From Cucumis sativus (lineage: Eukaryota; Streptophyta; Magnoliopsida; Cucurbitales; Cucurbitaceae): 64,000 nucleotides of DNA. Under the pieces are notes generated by a model, which was not told the origin of the DNA, made no database searches, and was given only the letters and a program-made list of their open reading frames with translations. The position numbers and the translations under genes were made by a program. Positions 62,438-64,000 of this stretch are shown piece after piece. The stretch is taken from the NCBI RefSeq assembly GCF_000004075.3, contig NC_026657.2:38302732-38366731 (forward strand). Reading direction: 5' to 3'. Each line of letters opens with the position of its first letter. Within the stretch, counting starts at the first letter, position 1.

Positions 62438-62600
62438 TGTAATGCTCGAGATTAAGAGAAAAACATGAATGAACCGGTATCACATCTGAATGAGAAAATT
62501 TCTGAGGGCATGAAAATAATATTAAAAAAGACTTAAAAAATTAGAAGTTAATACCAATAACAAGAAGGTGCAGAGGAATGGTTTTAGTTGTTAAACTCTC
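62438..62600 (+). mobile_element. Ty3/gypsy LTR piece
   Basis: It begins TGTAATGCTCGAGATTAAGA and aligns with the LTR relic at 5306-5445 (ATGAATGAACCG, TATCACATCTGAATGAGA, TTAGAAGTTAATACC, GGTGCAG). It follows the protease piece directly, so internal sequence between them has been lost. It is old and broken. Confidence 0.6.
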
Positions 62601-62964
62601 TATATTTGTAGGTATAAATTGATGGTTTTTCCTCTAAATTTTATATATTAAAGTTTAATGAATTTAAAATAGAAGTTGACTTGACTTCCATACAAAACTC
62701 ATAACAATTTTAAAATTTGAGGCTTCTTCTCTCTCTCTTGTTCCTTCCCATTCACCCAATCTTCTTTCTCTCAATCAACAATGAAAAATATCAAATTCCA
62801 GATTTCCCAATTGAAGAAGTCAACCATGAAAATTTCAACGTTACTTCCGATTCTTCCTCACTCTTCATGAATCTGATCATGTCATGCATTTCCTTTTTCA
62901 GTACATACCCATTTTTGCTCACAAAACTCTTGCCACTTTCAAGCTCATTCAGAGGCGTTAAGAA

Positions 62965-64000
62965 ATGATCGAAATCGCTCTGTTATACCAGTAAGTATCT
63001 TCCACTCTATGTTGGATGGTATTCCTACATCTGAGTTATCGATTTCAGTTCTTTTTCTTTCTTTTTTGTAATTTCAGATCCTCATCCTCCCAAGACAACG
63101 ATCAAGTAAAGTCGATTACTGTTTTGTGTAAGCATACAATATCTCTAATCTCGTTGAAGCTGAGAGGTTTCTTATTCTGTTCTGAAAATCAAAGAAGCTC
63201 TTTGGTTCTATATTTTTTTTTATTACTTGTTAGAAAAGAATACTTGCATCAGTTTGTAAATGGGTATGAAGTGTGAGACTGTAACCATTCCAATTTCTCC
63301 TAACTTTTGAACACTTTTGATTGAATTAGCTGTTGTTGACTTTCAGGGGTGGTGGGCTCAGTGGTTTCCTTGGTGGTTTTTGTGGTGATTGTCATATGTG
63401 CTCTTAAGTTTGCCAAAAGCGCTGCCCCAGGTATTGTAAGAGAACTGAGGAACATAACTGCATCTCCTGTGGTTATAGCTGCTCCTCCTGTAACTGTTCC
63501 TTATAGAACCGCACCTCCTAGAGCTGCTTCTCCTTCACTTGAACTTAGCAGGGCTTCTGAAGCTATTTGGCGAGTCGATGCACCAACAATGGAGAAATTC
63601 TTCCGCAAGATTGCCGAAGAAAAACCAGTCAGATTCACTGCTGACCAACTCTATACCTTCACAAGCAACTACTCGACTCGGCTTGGATCTGGAGGTTTTG
63701 GTGAGGTTTACAAAGGGAAGTTCCCAAATGGGGTGAATATTGCTGTGAAGGTTTTGAAGAGAGGCTCAGATAAAAGAGCTGAAGAGCAATTCATGGCTGA
63801 GGTAGGATCAATTTGTAGGACTTATCACATTAATTTAGTAAGGCTGTATGGTTTTTGCTATGACCATTTCATGAGTGCACTTGTTTTTGAATACTTAGTA
63901 AATGGATCTTTGGACAAGTACTTGTTTGGAAAAAGAAAAGAAATTGAATGGAGAAAATTGCATGATATAGCAATTGGAACAGCCAAAGGTCTTGCTTATC
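62965..64000 (+). CDS. Receptor-like kinase of the same family (kinase 3, cut by window end)
   Basis: Probable exons are 62965-62990, 63078-63127 and 63346-64000 (continuing). They join in frame to MIEIALLYQSSSSQDNDQVK, SITVLWVVGSVVSLVVFVVI (membrane segment), then ICALKFAKSAAPGIVRELRN. The juxtamembrane part has IWRVDAPTMEKFFRKIAEEK; the kinase has GSGGFGEVYKGKFPNGVNIA, VKVLKRGSDKRAEEQFMAEV and YHINLVRLYGFCYDHFMSAL. It is more diverged from kinases 1 and 2 than they are from each other, and it has one extra 5' intron. The catalytic loop lies beyond the window. The exact start is uncertain: an open frame at 62717-62968 with a hydrophobic beginning lies just upstream but is in a different frame. 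Confidence 0.8.

Larger units (their letters stand above)
60585..62964. other. Transposon-rich spacer between kinases 2 and 3
   Basis: It holds three fossil pieces side by side: a minus-strand Ty3/gypsy tail (about 60770-61260), a hAT-type transposase remnant (61290-61780) and a plus-strand Ty3/gypsy protease piece followed by an LTR piece (61781-62600). The last 300 bp (CT-rich near 62720) are the probable promoter and leader of kinase 3. Confidence 0.6.

Noticed and set aside
1-64000. CRISPR arrays, bacterial operons, known conserved plant microRNA precursors
   Set aside because: No direct-repeat arrays or prokaryotic gene layout. A visual search for common mature microRNA sequences (156, 159, 164, 166, 169, 172, 319, 390, 396) found none.

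Overview
The window is nuclear DNA of a dicot plant. Intron-containing genes with GT-AG junctions are separated by AT-rich spacers full of small inverted-repeat elements, (TA)n runs and retroelement relics. The protein sequences and the repeat style (hairpin elements with 'ATAGCAAAAT' ends, gypsy LTRs beginning TGTAAYGC) suggest a cucurbit, probably Cucumis or a relative. That placement is from memory, not from a search. Exon models were spliced by hand; every multi-exon CDS stays in frame at each junction.

Layout. 1-2.1 kb: 5' part of a LUNAPARK gene (minus, runs off the left edge). 2.1-7.4 kb: spacer with an LTR relic and hairpin elements. 7.4-12.0 kb: cryptochrome DASH/CRY3 (minus, 13 exons). 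13.3-15.3 kb: organellar RlmH-type rRNA methyltransferase (minus, 7 exons). 16.2-17.5 kb: FAM32A-like protein (plus), divergent from RlmH. 18.9-19.7 kb: single-exon fasciclin-like arabinogalactan protein. 19.7-27.5 kb: gene-poor. 27.5-27.9 kb: FPF1-like protein. 27.9-34.0 kb: gene-poor. 34.0-38.6 kb: replication protein A 32 kDa subunit (minus, 10 exons) with E2F sites at its start. 40.2-47.0 kb: HBS1-like ribosome-rescue GTPase (plus, 11 exons). 48.5-51.0 kb: REI1-like 60S biogenesis factor (minus, 5 exons). 52.3-64 kb: a tandem cluster of short-ectodomain receptor-like kinases (two complete, one cut by the right edge). A duplicated small upstream locus precedes two of them, and the spacer before the third holds hAT and Ty3/gypsy fossils.

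The left 51 kb is a conserved housekeeping block: ER shape, organelle DNA repair and rRNA modification, cell wall, flowering, replication, and ribosome rescue and assembly. From memory, its genes have Arabidopsis counterparts split among several chromosomal segments (At5g10620-10630, At2g24330-24500, At5g24850-24860, At4g31370-31380), so the window looks like the unfractionated ancestral block. The right 12 kb is the fast-evolving part: non-RD kinases made by segmental duplication, a decaying partner locus, a plastid-type tRNA fossil and transposon debris. I found no clearly new biological system. The best leads are the small locus duplicated with the kinases, the GC-AG intron in HBS1, the E2F pair, and an isolated double G-box island.
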